A stretch of 37,562 nucleotides of DNA, taken from positions 1 to 37,562 of the forward strand of contig JASJCN010000014.1 in the NCBI GenBank assembly GCA_030065975.1, read 5' to 3'. Below the pieces are notes generated by a model. The model searched no databases. It was not told where the DNA came from and worked only from the letters and a program-made list of their open reading frames with translations. The position numbers and the translations under genes are program-made. Positions 7,778 to 16,396 of this stretch are shown here, in pieces; within the stretch, counting starts at the first letter, position 1, and each line of letters begins with the position of its first letter. Source of the stretch: Myxococcota bacterium (GTDB taxonomy: Bacteria; Myxococcota_A; UBA9160; UBA6930).

Positions 7778-10480
7778 TCAGGAGCGGGGAGCGTCCTGTG
7801 CGTCGTCGCGGGGCGCGGTCCAGTTGGCCGAGGCGTCGTCGTCGAGCGCCTCGAGGTCCAGGTTCTTGCGCTGCTCGTCCGCGCGGGCCTCGGCTTCGGC
7901 GCGCTCCCGCTGGATGTCGATCAGCAGCTCCTTGCGGGCCTGGTCGACGGCCTCGCGCTCGACGCCCATGCGCTCGCGGCGAAGCGCCAGGAGCCGCTGC
8001 TCGAGCAGCTCGTTGCGGGCGGCCATGAACTCGCGAGGGATCTCCGGGCCCGGCTCACTCGGCGCGTACTGCACCAGCACCTCGGCTTCGGCCTCCGAGC
8101 CGTCGCGAGCGATGGCCTTCACGCGGATGCGATTGTTGCCCGTCTGCAGCGGGACCAGCGCGGCGAAGCTGCCGTCGGCCTTGTGCTCGAGCTCAGACGC
8201 CGGCGCGCTCGTCGAGAGATTCTCGACGGTGATCTCCGAGACCTGGGTGAGGTTCACGTTCTCGATCACCGCGACCAGGTCGCCGGGGTGTCGCACCGGG
8301 GTGAAGTATCCGCCGGTGCGGCGCGCCATCTCCACGACGGCCACGGGCCCCTGCAGCGCGTCGCGGCCGATCCCGAAGGAGTGGATCTTCACGCCCAGCT
8401 TGCGTGCCCGGTTGGTGGCGCGCAGCACCGCCTCGACGTTCGCCGCGCGCAGCGAGGGGTCGAAGGGCCCGGTCGGCTGACCGTCGGTGAAGAAGAGGAT
8501 GACCTTCTCGCTGGTGCGGTCGGTCTGGGAGACCGCGCCGCCGAGGCCGAAGAGCTCGATGTACCCGCGGTCGACCGCCTCGGCCATGTTCGTGTTGCCC
8601 TGGGGCCCCCGCTGGAGCACGTGGGTGAGGGCGGCCTCGATGCGCGAGAAGTCGTTGGTGAGCGGCTCTTCCACGATGGCGTCGGGGCGTCGGGGGGAGC
8701 CGATGATGAATCCCGGCTCGGGAGGCGGGGCGCCCGCGAAGCTGACCAGGCCGACCCGCGTATTGCGCGAGTCGAGGCTCTTCAGGATGCGCATCGCGGC
8801 CGCCACCTCCGCCGCGAGGATCGAGTCCCCCGCGTCGGTGCCGCCGAAGATGCCGCCCATCAGATTGCCGAGTCGCCCCTCGCCCACGATGCCGTTGCCG
8901 TTGATGTCGGCACCGGACATGGCGGCCGTCGAGCCCGAGGTGTCGAGCACGAGCATCACGTCGTACTTCTTGAACTCGCCGAGGGACGCGAGCGCACGCC
9001 CGGCCACGAAGGCGCCCGAGACGTCGCCCGTCACGATGCCGCTGGCGGGCTGCTCGATCTCGACACGCAGGTTCGTCGAGACGCTGCCCGCGCGACCCAG
9101 AAGGGTCTCGCCCTCCTCGGGCCGGGGCAGGGGGACCGAGGCGACGACGGGCGGGCTCGGGGCTCCGGCCTCGCTGCGCTCGGGCGGCGGCGCCCAGGTG
9201 CCGGCGTCGGTCTCGGCTCGGTCTTCGGGCCGCGCGGCGGTTTCCGTCGGCGGGGCGGGCGGCGGCGTCCAGGTCCCGCGCTCGCCCTGGGGGTCGGCCT
9301 GCGCGGTGCGCTTGGGCGGGGCGGGCGGCGGCGTCCAGGTGCGCGGGGCTTCGGATTCCGCACGCGGAGGGGGAGCCGGCGGCGGCGTCCAGTTGCCGGG
9401 CTCGGCAGCGGCGCGCTCGGGTGCCGGCGGCGGAGCCGGCGGTGCGGGCTCGGCGTCGCGACGGGCCTCGCCTGCGTCCCAGCTCGGAGTGCGCGCCACC
9501 GTCTCCTCGACGACCGGAGCCGGCGTGGGCGTCGTTCCGCTCGTGGCCGCGGAGTCGGTGGCCGGAGGGGCCGGCAGCGGGGCCGTCGGAGGGCCGGGCG
9601 GGTCGGCCGCGCCCGCTACCTCTGCCCGCGCGGCGACCAGCGTCGCGAGCTCGCCGAAGGGCTGTCCGAGTCCGCCCTGGAGGGGTCGCGCGAGGGCGGC
9701 CTGTACGGCCGTGATCGGCGTGAGGCGGAGGTGCAGGCGCCCGCGGTGGGGGCGGGCGGCCTGGACGATCCCGATCACGTCGCCCTCGGGATGGCGCAGC
9801 ACCGGTGCGCCGCCCCAGCCTCGCAGGTCGACCTTCACGTCGAGCTCCACCTCGATGCGGCCGTCGTCGGTGCTCGCCACGGTCCCCCAGATGTCGTCCT
9901 CGTCATGGGGAATGTTGGCGGGAACACCGAGCACCCGGACGCGGCCGCCCTCGAGGGCGCGCCCGGATACGGGCGCCGCCTGCAGCACGCGCGCACCCGC
10001 CGGCCGCAGGTCGAGAGCGAAGAGCATCAGGTCCTCGGACACGCTCGAGCCCGGCTCGTTGAACGGCCGGCCGGGGAGGGAGTGGAAGCGCGAGGAGGTG
10101 CCGACGCGCTGGCCGCTGGCCCCGAGCACGAAGTCGACCTGCCGGGTCTGCACCAGCTCGGCCAGCCGGAAGTTGTGGGCCGGGGCGACCGCAACGGCGC
10201 CGGCTTCGGTCTCGGCCGCAAGGAAGAAGGAAGTGCCGCGTCCTCGGCGCTCGGTCCCGAGCTGGAAGGTCGGGCGGGCCACCGCGGGCTCGTCGACGAG
10301 TGGTCGAGCGTGGGCTTCGCCTATACCCGAGGCGAGGAAGCCCGCGAGACCCAGCATCAGAACGAGACCGGCCCGTCGTAGCCCGAAGTGGCCGGAGCTG
10401 ACGTGTCCGGAGCCGACGTGGCCGGAGCCGGCGCGGGCGAAGGCGGGGCAGCGGGCCGGGGCGAATCGGGGGAGGCGCAT
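7778..10480 (-). CDS. Exported VWA protein with trypsin-like pseudoprotease domain and Pro-rich linker
   Basis: 900 aa from ATG 10480, chosen because GGAG lies 5 bases upstream; an upstream in-frame extension is only repeat DNA. Residues 1-59 form a long signal sequence whose basic part contains a five-residue repeat (GSGHV-like). Residues about 70-265 look like a trypsin/HtrA fold: His102 in VAPAHNF, Asp150 in SEDLMLFALD, then GWGGAPVL in place of GDSGGPVL, so the serine is Gly223. Residues 290-450 are Pro-rich with four W(T/A)PPP blocks. Residues about 505-720 are a von Willebrand A domain with an intact MIDAS (DTSGS 513-517, later FFTDG) and a Ca-loop-like DINGNGIVGEG insert. A beta-rich stretch and a charged coiled coil end the protein. 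It is probably periplasmic or surface-exposed and mediates metal-dependent protein binding. Confidence 0.8.
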   Translation of the reverse strand: MRLPRFAPARCPAFARAGSGHVGSGHVSSGHFGLRRAGLVLMLGLAGFLASGIGEAHARPLVDEPAVARPTFQLGTERRGRGTSFFLAAETEAGAVAVAPAHNFRLAELVQTRQVDFVLGASGQRVGTSSRFHSLPGRPFNEPGSSVSEDLMLFALDLRPAGARVLQAAPVSGRALEGGRVRVLGVPANIPHDEDDIWGTVASTDDGRIEVELDVKVDLRGWGGAPVLRHPEGDVIGIVQAARPHRGRLHLRLTPITAVQAALARPLQGGLGQPFGELATLVAARAEVAGAADPPGPPTAPLPAPPATDSAATSGTTPTPAPVVEETVARTPSWDAGEARRDAEPAPPAPPPAPERAAAEPGNWTPPPAPPPRAESEAPRTWTPPPAPPKRTAQADPQGERGTWTPPPAPPTETAARPEDRAETDAGTWAPPPERSEAGAPSPPVVASVPLPRPEEGETLLGRAGSVSTNLRVEIEQPASGIVTGDVSGAFVAGRALASLGEFKKYDVMLVLDTSGSTAAMSGADINGNGIVGEGRLGNLMGGIFGGTDAGDSILAAEVAAAMRILKSLDSRNTRVGLVSFAGAPPPEPGFIIGSPRRPDAIVEEPLTNDFSRIEAALTHVLQRGPQGNTNMAEAVDRGYIELFGLGGAVSQTDRTSEKVILFFTDGQPTGPFDPSLRAANVEAVLRATNRARKLGVKIHSFGIGRDALQGPVAVVEMARRTGGYFTPVRHPGDLVAVIENVNLTQVSEITVENLSTSAPASELEHKADGSFAALVPLQTGNNRIRVKAIARDGSEAEAEVLVQYAPSEPGPEIPREFMAARNELLEQRLLALRRERMGVEREAVDQARKELLIDIQRERAEAEARADEQRKNLDLEALDDDASANWTAPRDDAQDAPRS
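10388..10432. repeat. Three tandem copies of a 15-bp unit inside the VWA gene
   Basis: Copies at 10388, 10403 and 10418 share GTG(G/T)CCGGAGC. They encode the repeated GSGHV/SSGHF stretch in the basic N-region of the VWA signal peptide, in frame on the minus strand. Confidence 0.8.
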
Positions 10481-10550
10481 GCTGTCTCCAGGGTAGCGGC
10501 TGCCCGGCACCGGCATTGGTCCGGGGCCGTCCTTCGTGCCTCGTACGCCG

Positions 10551-10637
10551 CCGGTGGTGCCGTTGGTACGCCGCCCGGTGGTGCCGTGGATGCGCCGCCC
10601 GGTGGTGCCGTTGATGCGCCGCCCGGTGGTGCCGTGG
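10551..10637. repeat. Tandem array of a 24-bp unit between divergent VWA and amidase genes
   Basis: Units start at 10551, 10575, 10599 and 10623, each beginning CCGGTGGTGCCGT and ending in CGCCGC, the last one partial. The array sits in the 208-bp divergent spacer (10481-10688). Translated on the minus strand it would give an eight-residue HGTTGRRI-like repeat, but the ribosome binding site favours a start downstream of it. It may act as spacer or binding sites between two promoters. I see no clear -10/-35 elements. Confidence 0.8.
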
Positions 10638-10688
10638 AACACGAGACGGCGTTCATCGTTCTGGTAGGTTTACGCGTCGGGGGGAGCC

Positions 10689-11576
10689 TTGGTTCCGGAT
10701 TCGTCGGTCGTTCACCGGTTTCGCTGCGCGTGCGCTGCGTTCGCGCTGCGCCCGGGCCTAGCCCGCGCCGGGCTCCTCGGGCTGGCCCTGCTGTGCCTGA
10801 CCGTGCCCGGCTCGGCCCGCTCGACCGGCTCCAGCGGCTCGGGCACCGAAGAGGCGCGTGATCGCTTCGACACGGTCGTGATCGACCCCGGCCACGGCGG
10901 CGAGGACCATGGGGCGCGCGGGCGGACCGGGCTCGTCGAGAAGGAGATCGTGGCCGACGTGGCGGGGCGCCTCGCGACGCTGCTGCGGGAGCAGGGCCTG
11001 AACGTCGTCCTCACTCGCGAGGACGACTCCTTCGTGCCCCTCGAGGTGCGAACCTCGATCGCCAACGACGCGCGGGCGGATCTCTTCGTCTCGATCCACG
11101 CCAACGCCTCCCTCGTTCGCGGGGCTCGCGGCGCCGAGACCTTCTTCGCCTCCCTCGAGGCCACCGACGACGCTGCGCGCGAGCTGGCCCTCCTCGAGAA
11201 CGCCGCCTTCGGCGAGCACGCGCTGCCGGAAGCGGCAGCGGACCCGCTCGTGGCCATTCTCGGCGACCTGATCGCGACCGAGCATCTGACGGACTCCCAG
11301 GAGTTCGCCCGCATGGCGCAGCACGCGCTCACCTCCGAGCCCGGATCGCGGTCGCGCGGCGTGAAGCAGGCGCCCTTCGTCGTGCTCCTGGGCGTCCAGA
11401 TGCCCGCGGTGCTGGTCGAGGTGGGCTTCCTCTCGAACGGCGCCGAGGAGCAGGTCCTCAAACGATCCGCCGAGCGTCAGCGGATCGCCGTCTCGCTGGC
11501 GGCGGCGGTCGCCGACTTCCGCGAACGTTACGACGCGCGTCGCGGCGTCGACCTTCCCGCGTCCGAGGCCGAGTGA
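10689..11576 (+). CDS. N-acetylmuramoyl-L-alanine amidase (Amidase_3)
   Basis: 295 aa from TTG 10689, with GGGGAG just upstream. A signal peptide or membrane anchor covers about residues 20-45. The catalytic domain starts at VVIDPGHGGEDHGARG, with the first zinc-ligand His in DPGHGG. The glutamate ligand follows in LVEKEI, the second His in LFVSIHANA, and the catalytic Glu in VLVEVGFLSN. All residues of the zinc-dependent amidase (AmiA/B/C, CwlM type) are present. It cleaves the bond between MurNAc and the stem peptide in the periplasm, typically in daughter-cell separation. No LysM or AMIN targeting domain is attached. It is the first gene of a rightward run with rph and rdgB. Confidence 0.93.
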   Translation: MVPDSSVVHRFRCACAAFALRPGLARAGLLGLALLCLTVPGSARSTGSSGSGTEEARDRFDTVVIDPGHGGEDHGARGRTGLVEKEIVADVAGRLATLLREQGLNVVLTREDDSFVPLEVRTSIANDARADLFVSIHANASLVRGARGAETFFASLEATDDAARELALLENAAFGEHALPEAAADPLVAILGDLIATEHLTDSQEFARMAQHALTSEPGSRSRGVKQAPFVVLLGVQMPAVLVEVGFLSNGAEEQVLKRSAERQRIAVSLAAAVADFRERYDARRGVDLPASEAE

Positions 11577-11667
11577 CGTCGGGCCTGAGCGGGGCAACGG
11601 TCGGCTCGCCGCGAACGCCGGCGCGCGTCCGGACAGTCCGGCCCTGGGGGCCGAAGGAGGTTTTGGC

Positions 11668-12396
11668 TTGAAGCGCATGGATGGCCGGGGAGCGGACGAG
11701 CTCCGCCCGGTGACCCTGCAGATCGACTTCACGAAGAACCCGCTGGCCTCGGTGCTGTGCTCGTTCGGAGACACCCAGGTGCTGTGCACCGCGACCAGCG
11801 AGGAGACCGTGCCCCGGTTCCTGCAGGGCTCGGGCAAGGGCTGGGTGACGGCGGAGTACTCGCTGCTCCCGGGCTCGACCGACCGGCGCACGGATCGCGA
11901 GGCCGCGCGTGGCAAGCAGTCGGGGCGCACCCTCGAGATCCAGCGGCTGATCGGGCGCAGCCTGCGCTCGGTGGTCGACACGAAGGTACTCGGCGACCGC
12001 ACGATCTGGCTCGACTGCGACGTGCTGCAGGCCGACGGCGGCACCCGGACGGCCGCGATCACCGGTGCCTACACCGCGCTGGCGCTGGCCTGCCAGCGCC
12101 TGGTGCGCCGCGGGGCGATCGACCGCTCGCCCCTTCGCGACTCCATCGCCGCCGTGTCGGTCGGCGTGATCGACGGCCACTGCATGCTCGATCTGCCCTA
12201 CGAAGAGGACGCGCGCGCCGAGGTCGACATGAACGTGGTCGCGACGGGCAGCGGTGAGCTCGCGGAGATCCAGGGGACCGGCGAGGGAGTGACCTTCTCC
12301 CGGAACCAGCTCGACGAGCTGGTCGACCTCGCCCTCGGTGGCATTCGAGAGCTCAAGCGGCTCCAGCAAGAGGCCATCGACTCGGGCGCCGCGTGA
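11668..12396 (+). CDS. rph: Ribonuclease PH
   Basis: 242 aa, the usual length. It starts at TTG 11668, supported by a perfect AAGGAGG (11654-11660) seven bases upstream; an ATG at 11677 is the alternative. Family motifs are complete: GDTQVLCTATSEE near the N-terminus, RTDREAARGKQSGRT and EIQRLIGRSLR in the substrate-binding centre, DVLQADGGTRTAAI for phosphate and metal, and the C-terminal ELAEIQGTGEG. The enzyme removes nucleotides 3' of the CCA end of tRNA precursors by phosphorolysis and acts as a hexamer. It is followed after four bases by rdgB, a widespread gene pairing. Confidence 0.97.
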   Translation: MKRMDGRGADELRPVTLQIDFTKNPLASVLCSFGDTQVLCTATSEETVPRFLQGSGKGWVTAEYSLLPGSTDRRTDREAARGKQSGRTLEIQRLIGRSLRSVVDTKVLGDRTIWLDCDVLQADGGTRTAAITGAYTALALACQRLVRRGAIDRSPLRDSIAAVSVGVIDGHCMLDLPYEEDARAEVDMNVVATGSGELAEIQGTGEGVTFSRNQLDELVDLALGGIRELKRLQQEAIDSGAA

Positions 12397-12400
12397 TCCC

Positions 12401-13009
12401 ATGCGCATCGCCCTGGCCACGGGCAACGCCGGCAAGGTCGAGGAGTTTCGCAGCCTGCTGCGCGATCAGCCCTTCGAGCTGGTCGGTCTCGAGCAGCTCG
12501 GCCCCGTCGACTTTCCCGACGAGGGGGACGAGTACGCGCCCAACGCCGTCACCAAGGCGCTGGTCGTTGCGCGCGCCCACGGCCTGCCGGCGCTGGCCGA
12601 CGACTCGGGGATCGAGGTTGCGGCACTCGGCGGCCGGCCGGGCCCGCACTCTGCGCGCTACGGCGGCGAGGGCCTCGATGCCGCCGGACGGGTGGCGAAG
12701 CTGCTGGCGGAGGTCGGCGACGCGAGCGATCGGCGGGCCCGCTTCGTCTGCTGGGCGGCCCTGGCGCTGCCCTCGGGCGTCGTCGAGCTGCGCGCGGGCT
12801 TCTGCACCGGCCACATCCTGCACCAGCCCACCGGAGGCGGAGGCTTCGGCTACGACCCGATCTTCGGGATCGAAGGGAGCTCGCGCGCCATGGCCGAGCT
12901 CGCGGAGGAGGAAAAGAACGAGATCTCCCACCGCGGGCGCGCTCTCCGCGCGCTGGCTCCCGCGCTGCTCCGGCGGGTGGCCGGGCACGAAGCAACCCGG
13001 GTGGGCTAG
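12401..13009 (+). CDS. rdgB: XTP/dITP pyrophosphatase (RdgB/HAM1)
   Basis: 202 aa from ATG 12401, four bases after the rph stop. Motifs: MRIALATGNAGKVEEF at the N-terminus (nucleotide grip), ADDSGIEVAALGG (metal-binding acidic pair), SARYGG, GGGGFGYDPIFG and SHRGRALRAL near the C-terminus. It hydrolyses non-canonical purine triphosphates (ITP, dITP, XTP) to monophosphates, keeping them out of nucleic acids. Length and motif order are standard. Its start after rph confirms a shared transcript. Confidence 0.97.
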   Translation: MRIALATGNAGKVEEFRSLLRDQPFELVGLEQLGPVDFPDEGDEYAPNAVTKALVVARAHGLPALADDSGIEVAALGGRPGPHSARYGGEGLDAAGRVAKLLAEVGDASDRRARFVCWAALALPSGVVELRAGFCTGHILHQPTGGGGFGYDPIFGIEGSSRAMAELAEEEKNEISHRGRALRALAPALLRRVAGHEATRVG

Positions 13010-13073
13010 GCGGCGGCTCCGACGATGCGCCGGACGATCGCGTCGAAGGCCCGTCGGCTCCGCTCGGATCCGA

Positions 13074-13088
13074 AGAGCCGAAGGCTCT
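13074..13088. terminator. Short hairpin in the convergent gap after rdgB
   Basis: AGAGCC-GAA-GGCTCT (13074-13088) is a perfect six-base stem with a three-base loop, between rdgB and the convergent 95-aa gene. There is no T-run on either side, so a terminator role is only suggested by position. Confidence 0.3.
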
Positions 13089-13117
13089 GTTCAGACCGGC
13101 AGGGCCGAGGTGCCGGC

Positions 13118-13405
13118 TCAGGCCGACTCGAAGCCGAGCCGCTCCTCCGGCGTCGGCTGGCTGGGGTCGAAGCGCGAGACGCGGCGGCACAGGCGCAGGA
13201 ACTCGCGCCGGTGGAGATGCATGTCGCGCTCGTGCAGGAAGCGGCGCAGCGGTCCCTGGCAGAACTGCAGGGCCTCGAGACGTCCCCAGGCCTCGGGGGC
13301 CGCGCCGGCCTCCTGGGCCGCGAGCCAGAGCTCGTAGCGCGGCACGCGAATGCCGAGCATCACGCTGAGCTCGATCACGAGGTAGTCGAAGCGACGACGG
13401 CCCAT
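13118..13405 (-). CDS. Conserved-looking small protein, 95 aa, unknown function
   Basis: 95 aa from ATG 13405. It starts MGRRRFDYLVIELSVMLG, continues with PRYELWLAAQEAG and a mid-section LEALQFCQGPLRRFL, and ends near RFDPSQPTPEERLGF. Composition is that of a real globular, mostly helical, cytosolic protein with several aromatic and Cys residues, not the Arg/Pro/Ala noise of antisense frames. I do not recognise a named family. It converges with rdgB and diverges from the lipoprotein peptidase gene. Its 5' end lies only about 60 bases from the signal peptide of that gene, so the two share a very short promoter region. Confidence 0.65.
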   Translation of the reverse strand: MGRRRFDYLVIELSVMLGIRVPRYELWLAAQEAGAAPEAWGRLEALQFCQGPLRRFLHERDMHLHRREFLRLCRRVSRFDPSQPTPEERLGFESA

Positions 13406-13462
13406 ACGGTCCTCCCCTCGAAAGAGCAGTGGCTCGCCGGTGCCCGATGTGTCGCGAGATTC

Positions 13463-14800
13463 CTGCGAGACGCCTCGCTGTACGGCGTTCTCGGGACGGC
13501 TCTCGCCGGTTGTGCCGCCTGGCCGGCGCGCCCGCCGCTCGCCCCGCTCCCCGACCTCGCGCCTCTGGCTGCCCGGGCCGAGGCGGCACGCGGCCTGCGG
13601 TTCCCCGAGCCCGTCGAGGTGCTGGCGCTGCCTCCCGAGGCCGTGGGGCCGCGCCTCGCCCAGGAGCTGGATCGAGTCGCTTCACGCGAGGAGATCGCCG
13701 CCCAGTCCCGGCTCGCGGCGGCGGTCGGACTCGTGCCGGCCGGCCTGGACCTGCGCGCCGAGATGCTGCGCATGCAGTCGGGGTCGGTGGCCGGCTTCTT
13801 CACGCCCCTGGACCGCACGCTCTTCGTGGTGGCCGGCGCCGACGGCATGCTGCCGGACGATGCGGGCTTCCAGTCGGTGGTGGTGCACGAGCTGGCTCAC
13901 GCCCTCCAGGCCGTCCACTCGTCGCTTCCGGACGTGACCCTCGGCTTGCGCGACCACGACGACCTGGCCTTCGCCCTGGCCAGCGTGCTCGAGGGCGACG
14001 CCACCTGGTCGATGCTGCGCGACGAATCGCTGCAGGACGGACTGGCTCAACGCGGCGCCGAGGAGGTGGCCCTGGGCTTCGAGGAGCTGATCGCCGAGTC
14101 CGAGGCACTCGGGACGCCGCGCTGGCTGCGCGAGTCGTTCCTGCGGCCCTACGCGCTGGGCTACGCCCAGGCGCTCGAGCACGTCGAGCGGGACGGTCCG
14201 GCCGGGCTCGACGCGTGGCTGGCCGAGCCGCCGCTCTCGAGCCGGGAGCTGATGCACGGGGGAGAGCCGCTCGAGCTCGTGTGGCTCCCGGTCGACGCGC
14301 GCGGCGTCGCGCCGGACGTCCGCTGCCGTCCGACCGCGGCGAACACCTACGGCGAGGTGGGCCTGCAGGTGGCGCTGCGTGAGGCCGGGCTGCTCGACGA
14401 CGAGCCGGGCGCGCAGGGCGAAGACGGCCTCCTGCGAGGCGACCTCGTCGCCTGGCGGGCCGACCGCGCCATGCTGCTCGACTGCCCCGACGGCTCGGCG
14501 CTCGCCTGGCTCGTGCAGCTCGACGTCGAGCAGGCGGAGGAGGCGTCGCGGGAGCGGCTCTTCGACGCGCTCGCCGACCTCGCGACCCATCTCGAGCTGC
14601 GCTTCGACCGCGAGGGTGCGCGGGCGCTGCTCTCCCGGGGGCTCGAGCCCGGGGGGCGGGGACGCCTGCTCGCGCTTCCCGAGCAGCGCCACGCCGACCT
14701 CGCGAGCTATCTCGAGTCGCGCCCCGAGATCCTCGAGCACGTACGCTGGCTTCGGCGACCGCGCATCGAGCTGCGCTGGCCGCCGGCGCTCGCGCGTTAG
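13463..14800 (+). CDS. Lipoprotein with HExxH zinc-metallopeptidase motif, start uncertain
   Basis: About 445 aa. VVVHELAHALQAVHS carries the HExxH zinc site (HELAH). The nearby SVLEGDATW is a downstream acidic motif like the third-ligand region of gluzincin-type peptidases. The N-terminus as drawn (LYGVLGTALAGC) ends in a lipobox, so the protein is probably an envelope lipoprotein. No ATG, GTG or TTG lies in this frame between the stretch encoding the opposite 95-aa gene and the lipobox. CTG at 13463 is the first plausible start; ATG 13217 or GTG 13232 would overlap the other gene by about 180 bases and add an unlikely N-terminus. A sequencing or real frameshift near 13430-13450 is another explanation. 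The repeat-rich gap after the stop separates it from NhaC. Confidence 0.75.
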   Translation: MRDASLYGVLGTALAGCAAWPARPPLAPLPDLAPLAARAEAARGLRFPEPVEVLALPPEAVGPRLAQELDRVASREEIAAQSRLAAAVGLVPAGLDLRAEMLRMQSGSVAGFFTPLDRTLFVVAGADGMLPDDAGFQSVVVHELAHALQAVHSSLPDVTLGLRDHDDLAFALASVLEGDATWSMLRDESLQDGLAQRGAEEVALGFEELIAESEALGTPRWLRESFLRPYALGYAQALEHVERDGPAGLDAWLAEPPLSSRELMHGGEPLELVWLPVDARGVAPDVRCRPTAANTYGEVGLQVALREAGLLDDEPGAQGEDGLLRGDLVAWRADRAMLLDCPDGSALAWLVQLDVEQAEEASRERLFDALADLATHLELRFDREGARALLSRGLEPGGRGRLLALPEQRHADLASYLESRPEILEHVRWLRRPRIELRWPPALAR

Positions 14801-14907
14801 GCTCGCCGGGCGTCCTGCCCGCGCCTCCTGCCCGCGCCTCCTGCCCGCGCGTTAGGCCGTCAGGAGCAGGCTGCCTCCGCGTTGGCTGCCAGGAGCTGGC
14901 TGCCGGG
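14791..14907. repeat. Nested short repeats at the two convergent 3' ends (peptidase and NhaC)
   Basis: CGCGCGTTAGGC, which includes the peptidase stop codon, recurs exactly at 14791-14802 and 14846-14857. Between them lie two exact copies of the 13-mer GCGCCTCCTGCCC (14821, 14834) plus a partial one at 14811. On the NhaC side, GGCTGCC recurs at 14869, 14884 and 14898 within 14-15-bp imperfect units. The whole gap is made of these repeats and holds no gene. Confidence 0.75.
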
Positions 14908-14909
14908 GG

Positions 14910-16331
14910 CTAGCCGACGCCGGCGACGATCGCCGTCGAGATGGCGATGCCGATGCTGGCGGCCAGGATGGCCAGGGGCATCTGGGTGCGGACGTGGTCC
15001 ATCAGGTCGCAGCCCGTGAACATGCTCGAGAGGATCGTCGTGTCCGAGATCGGCGAGCACTGATCGCCGAAGACGGCGCCGCCGAGCACCGCGCCGAAGC
15101 ACACGTGGATGTAGGTCGGGTCGGGGTTCAGCGCCCAGGCCAGGGGGAGCGCGATGGGGAACACCACCGCGTAGGTGCCCCATGAGGTCCCGGTGGAGAA
15201 CGCGATGCCCATGCACAGCAGGGCCAGCAGGGCGGGGAGGGCGATGGCCGGGACGGCGTCGCCGATCGCCTGCACCACGAACACCGCGGTCTGCAGGTCG
15301 CGCGAGACCTGTCCCAGGGTCACCGCCAGACCCAGCACGATGGCCCCGATCGTCACGTTGCGGCAGCCGGTGATGAAGCCGTCGAGCACGTCGCGCAGGG
15401 GCAGGCCGCGCAGGCCGGCCGTGGCCATCGCCGACAGGGCGCAGAGCAGGAACGCCTCGTTCACGCGATAGGCGTCGAAGAGCCAGTAGGGAACGATGGC
15501 CACCCCGAGCAGGACGCCGATCGGGACCCAGAAGTCGAGCAGGCTCGGGCGGTAACCGTCGTGGGGCTCGGCCGCCTCGCTGGGGACCAGAGGCTGGGCC
15601 GCTTCGTCATCGAGCGCGCCCGTCTGCCTCGCCCGGGCGATGGCGGCGGCCATGCCGCCGCCGACCCAGGGCAGCCGACCCATGGCGAAGAGGAGCGTCA
15701 TGCTGACGGCGATCAGCGCGTAGAAGTTGTACGGGATCGAGCTCCAGAAGAAGAGGAGTGCCTCCTCCTCCGTGGTCAGCAGCGGGATCGTTCCGACCAC
15801 CAGCCCCGCGACGTAGGGCGGCCAGGCGTTGAAGGGGACGATGGTCGCGACGGGAGAGGCGGTGGAGTCGACCACGTAGGAGAGCTCTTCGTGGCTCACC
15901 CGATGGCGGTCCGTCACCGGCTTGACGGTGGTGCCCGCCAGGACGGTGGAGACGGTGCCGCCCTGGTGGAAGAGCACGCCCATCAGCCAGGCGAAGGCGA
16001 GGCTCGAGCGCGGGCCCTGGGCCATGCGCTGGCCCACCACCTCGGCGAAGTGGCGCGCGCCTCCCGTCTTCTCCCAGATGCCGATCAGGCCGCCCAGGCT
16101 CCAGAGGTAGATGAGCAGGATCCGGGCGTAGTTCGACGAGCCCATCGCGGGCAGCAGGAACGCGTCGATGGGGTTGGCCTCGGCGAGGCTGGCTCCCTGC
16201 ACGAGCAGCACGACGCTGCCCGTGACGACGCCGGCGAACAGCGCGACCACGACCTGGCGCGTCGCGAACGCCAGCACGATCGTGACCGCGGCCGGGAGCA
16301 GCGACAGCGGCCCGGGATCCACCCCATCCAT
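14910..16331 (-). CDS. NhaC-family Na+/H+ antiporter
   Basis: 473 aa from ATG 16331; a TTG at 16340 would add three residues. About 11-12 membrane helices. Family features of PF03553 include FHQGGTVSTVLAGTTVKPV in the first half, VDSTASPVATIVPFNAWPPY, FSTGTSWGTYAVVFP, and the strongly conserved FGDQCSPISDTTILSS near the C-terminus. Members exchange protons for sodium, sometimes with organic-acid exchange (malate-lactate, tyrosine-associated forms), across the inner membrane. The exact ion coupling cannot be told. The gene stands alone between the convergent peptidase gene and the sigma factor gene upstream (66 bp), which reads in the same direction. Confidence 0.9.
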   Translation of the reverse strand: MDGVDPGPLSLLPAAVTIVLAFATRQVVVALFAGVVTGSVVLLVQGASLAEANPIDAFLLPAMGSSNYARILLIYLWSLGGLIGIWEKTGGARHFAEVVGQRMAQGPRSSLAFAWLMGVLFHQGGTVSTVLAGTTVKPVTDRHRVSHEELSYVVDSTASPVATIVPFNAWPPYVAGLVVGTIPLLTTEEEALLFFWSSIPYNFYALIAVSMTLLFAMGRLPWVGGGMAAAIARARQTGALDDEAAQPLVPSEAAEPHDGYRPSLLDFWVPIGVLLGVAIVPYWLFDAYRVNEAFLLCALSAMATAGLRGLPLRDVLDGFITGCRNVTIGAIVLGLAVTLGQVSRDLQTAVFVVQAIGDAVPAIALPALLALLCMGIAFSTGTSWGTYAVVFPIALPLAWALNPDPTYIHVCFGAVLGGAVFGDQCSPISDTTILSSMFTGCDLMDHVRTQMPLAILAASIGIAISTAIVAGVG

Positions 16332-16396
16332 GGCGCGCAAGGTACCGCTCGATGGGCTTCACCCGCCAGCGCAGGCGGGGGAGACGGAGGCGCGGG

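Noticed and set aside
8183-10496. Long plus-strand frames opposite the VWA gene
   Set aside because: Translations are repetitive Arg/Gly/Ala/Ser-rich sequence produced by the Pro-rich linker and third-position GC. They have no own ribosome site or domain.
10551-10637. CRISPR-like array
   Set aside because: Units are contiguous 24-bp tandem copies with no unique spacers and no cas genes nearby.
10481-10642. N-terminal extension of the VWA protein through the 24-bp repeat array
   Set aside because: The extension is only repeat sequence, would precede the signal peptide, and the ATG at 10480 has a good ribosome binding site.
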